NCBI GenBank assembly: GCA_012521525.1
Contig: JAAYMG010000237.1
Span: forward strand, 1 to 6,778
DNA: 6,778 nucleotides
Direction: 5' to 3'
Source: Clostridiales bacterium
GTDB taxonomy: Bacteria > Bacillota > Clostridia > Oscillospirales > JAAYOS01
The translations under genes were made by a program, and so were the position numbers. Within the stretch, counting starts at the first letter, position 1. Every line of letters begins with the position of its first letter. Shown here piece after piece: positions 6,388 through 6,778 of the stretch. Under the pieces are notes generated by a model that saw nothing but the letters and a program-made list of their open reading frames with translations, was not told where the DNA came from and searched no databases.

Positions 6388-6445
6388 GACCTCCTTTTGC
6401 TAAAATGAGTGCAGGTTCGCCAACCGCACAAAGCAAAAGGAGGTC
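6388..6445 (+). promoter_or_regulatory. Stem-loop masking the tnpA ribosome binding site
   Basis: GACCTCCTTTTGCT (6388-6401) is a perfect 14-bp complement of AGCAAAAGGAGGTC (6432-6445), which contains the AAAAGGAGG ribosome binding site of the ATG at 6451. The intervening bases fold further: GTGC/GCAC and GGTT/AACC with a bulged A and a CGCC loop (6409-6429). IS200 is known to repress transposase translation with this kind of structure when transcripts read in from outside, here from the GH3 gene. Confidence 0.75.
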
Positions 6446-6450
6446 ATGTC

Positions 6451-6627
6451 ATGAATGACATGCAAAGTTTATCACATTCCAAATGGATATGCCAATACCT
6501 ATATTGTGTTTGCGCCGAACCACCAATTATCAGTGCAGCTCAGTTCATGGGATATCAAAAAGGGAAAAGCAGTTTGATGATATTAGTATCAGAGCTTTTG
6601 GAAGTTGTATTTTACCATATTGCTTGA
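6451..6627 (+). pseudogene. tnpA: Broken IS200/IS605-family transposase TnpA
   Basis: The ATG at 6451 follows AAAGGAGG by 8 bases and encodes MNDMQSLSHSKW-CQY, the family's usual N-terminus. Normally HIVFAPKYRR comes next. Here one extra base, most simply T6500, throws that segment out of frame: HIVFAP can be read at 6499-6517 only if it is skipped. Near 6518 the sequence jumps to PPIISAAQFMGYQKGKSSLMI (about 6520-6582), which in intact proteins lies some 60 residues further on. The lost part includes the HUH (His-x-His) catalytic motif. After about 6582 similarity fades, though FW at about 6597-6602 in another frame may be a relic, and the catalytic tyrosine helix is missing. The gene cannot make an active enzyme. 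Family identity rests on remembered sequence. Confidence 0.75.
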
Positions 6628-6650
6628 TACAATAATCAAAAGCCTGCTTA

Positions 6651-6678
6651 TTGCGATAAAGTATAATATTTTTCGCAA
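6651..6678. repeat. Small dyad around a TATAAT hexamer
   Basis: TTGCGA (6651-6656) and TCGCAA (6673-6678) are inverted around 16 bases that include TATAAT (6662-6667). No -35 hexamer stands at the right distance upstream, so a promoter is doubtful. The rest of 6628-6700 shows nothing recognisable. Confidence 0.25.
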
Positions 6679-6700
6679 ATTCATAGAAGTCCAATAAAAA

Positions 6701-6776
6701 TGACATGGACGTAACCGTTTGGTAGAATTAAGTTAGCATACAAAATACCAACCAAAGGAGGTTACGTACCATGTCA
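6701..6776 (+). promoter_or_regulatory. Second masking stem-loop, covering both ribosome binding site and start codon
   Basis: TGACATGG (6701-6708) pairs with CCATGTCA (6769-6776). After a one-base bulge CGTAACC (6710-6716) pairs with GGTTACG (6760-6766), and then TTTGGT (6718-6723) pairs with ACCAAA (6751-6756). The right side contains AAAGGAGG (6754-6761) and the ATG at 6771, so both would be hidden in any transcript that reads through from upstream. The design parallels 6388-6445 but the sequence is unrelated, pointing to a second element. Confidence 0.65.
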
Positions 6777-6778
6777 GA
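6771..6778 (+). CDS. Start of a probable second transposase gene (partial, cut by window end)
   Basis: The ATG follows a strong AAAGGAGG by 9 bases and reads Met-Ser-(Asp/Glu) before the window ends. Its start is buried in a stem-loop of the kind used by IS200/IS605 elements, and it lies beside an IS200-like remnant. Some TnpA proteins of that family begin with MSEY, but two and a half codons cannot prove identity. Confidence 0.45.

Larger units (their letters stand above)
6341..6640 (+). mobile_element. Decayed IS200/IS605-family insertion sequence remnant
   Basis: In order, this holds a compact subterminal hairpin (6345-6361), a long stem-loop masking a ribosome binding site (6388-6445), and a broken tnpA (6451-6627). 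This left-end layout is characteristic of IS200-like elements. The exact left boundary is not determinable; it lies between the GH3 terminator and the hairpin. No matching right end is visible, so the element is truncated. It is AT-richer than the sugar genes. Confidence 0.7.

Noticed and set aside
6409..6450. Upstream ATG extending the transposase frame by 14 codons
   Set aside because: It lies inside the loop of the masking hairpin with no ribosome binding site, while the ATG at 6451 has an ideal one and gives the family's N-terminus.

Overview
The window looks like a small carbohydrate-utilisation locus from a Gram-positive anaerobe of the Clostridia/Bacillota type. Four things suggest this: strong AAAGGAGG ribosome binding sites, a lipoprotein solute-binding protein of the LplA/YtcQ kind, a beta-glucosidase with inverted domain order of the type known from ruminal Clostridia, and IS200/IS605-type insertion sequence debris. 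The species cannot be named from the sequence.

Layout. A LacI-family regulator (1041 to 46, minus strand) is transcribed leftwards. Six bases after its stop codon there is a possible start of another minus-strand gene that runs off the window edge. A 491-base divergent intergenic region (1042-1532) separates the regulator from a plus-strand lipoprotein substrate-binding protein (1533-3173). This region holds a well-formed sigma-A type promoter, a perfect 11-bp inverted repeat straddling that promoter, and a 161-bp-offset direct repeat. A strong GC-rich hairpin follows the binding protein gene. Then comes a leader with its own promoter candidate, and a 960-residue glycoside hydrolase family 3 enzyme (3388-6270) in permuted order (C-domain, Fn3-like, then TIM barrel), closed by a typical intrinsic terminator. 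The last 500 bases are AT-richer and carry mobile DNA: a decayed IS200/IS605 tnpA with its subterminal hairpin and ribosome-binding-site-masking stem-loop, then a second, different stem-loop that masks the start of another probable transposase cut off by the window end.

How the genes fit together (inference). The lipoprotein would capture an oligosaccharide outside the cell and pass it to an ABC permease not encoded here. The GH3 enzyme has no signal peptide and would hydrolyse the imported beta-linked oligosaccharide or glycoside in the cytoplasm. The LacI protein would sense a sugar and control the divergent promoter. The missing permease genes, the promoter-straddling inverted repeat, the non-canonical hinge of the LacI protein and the paired transposase-masking hairpins are the points most worth a second look. 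I see no CRISPR array, tRNA, rRNA or riboswitch, and nothing that clearly amounts to a new biological system.
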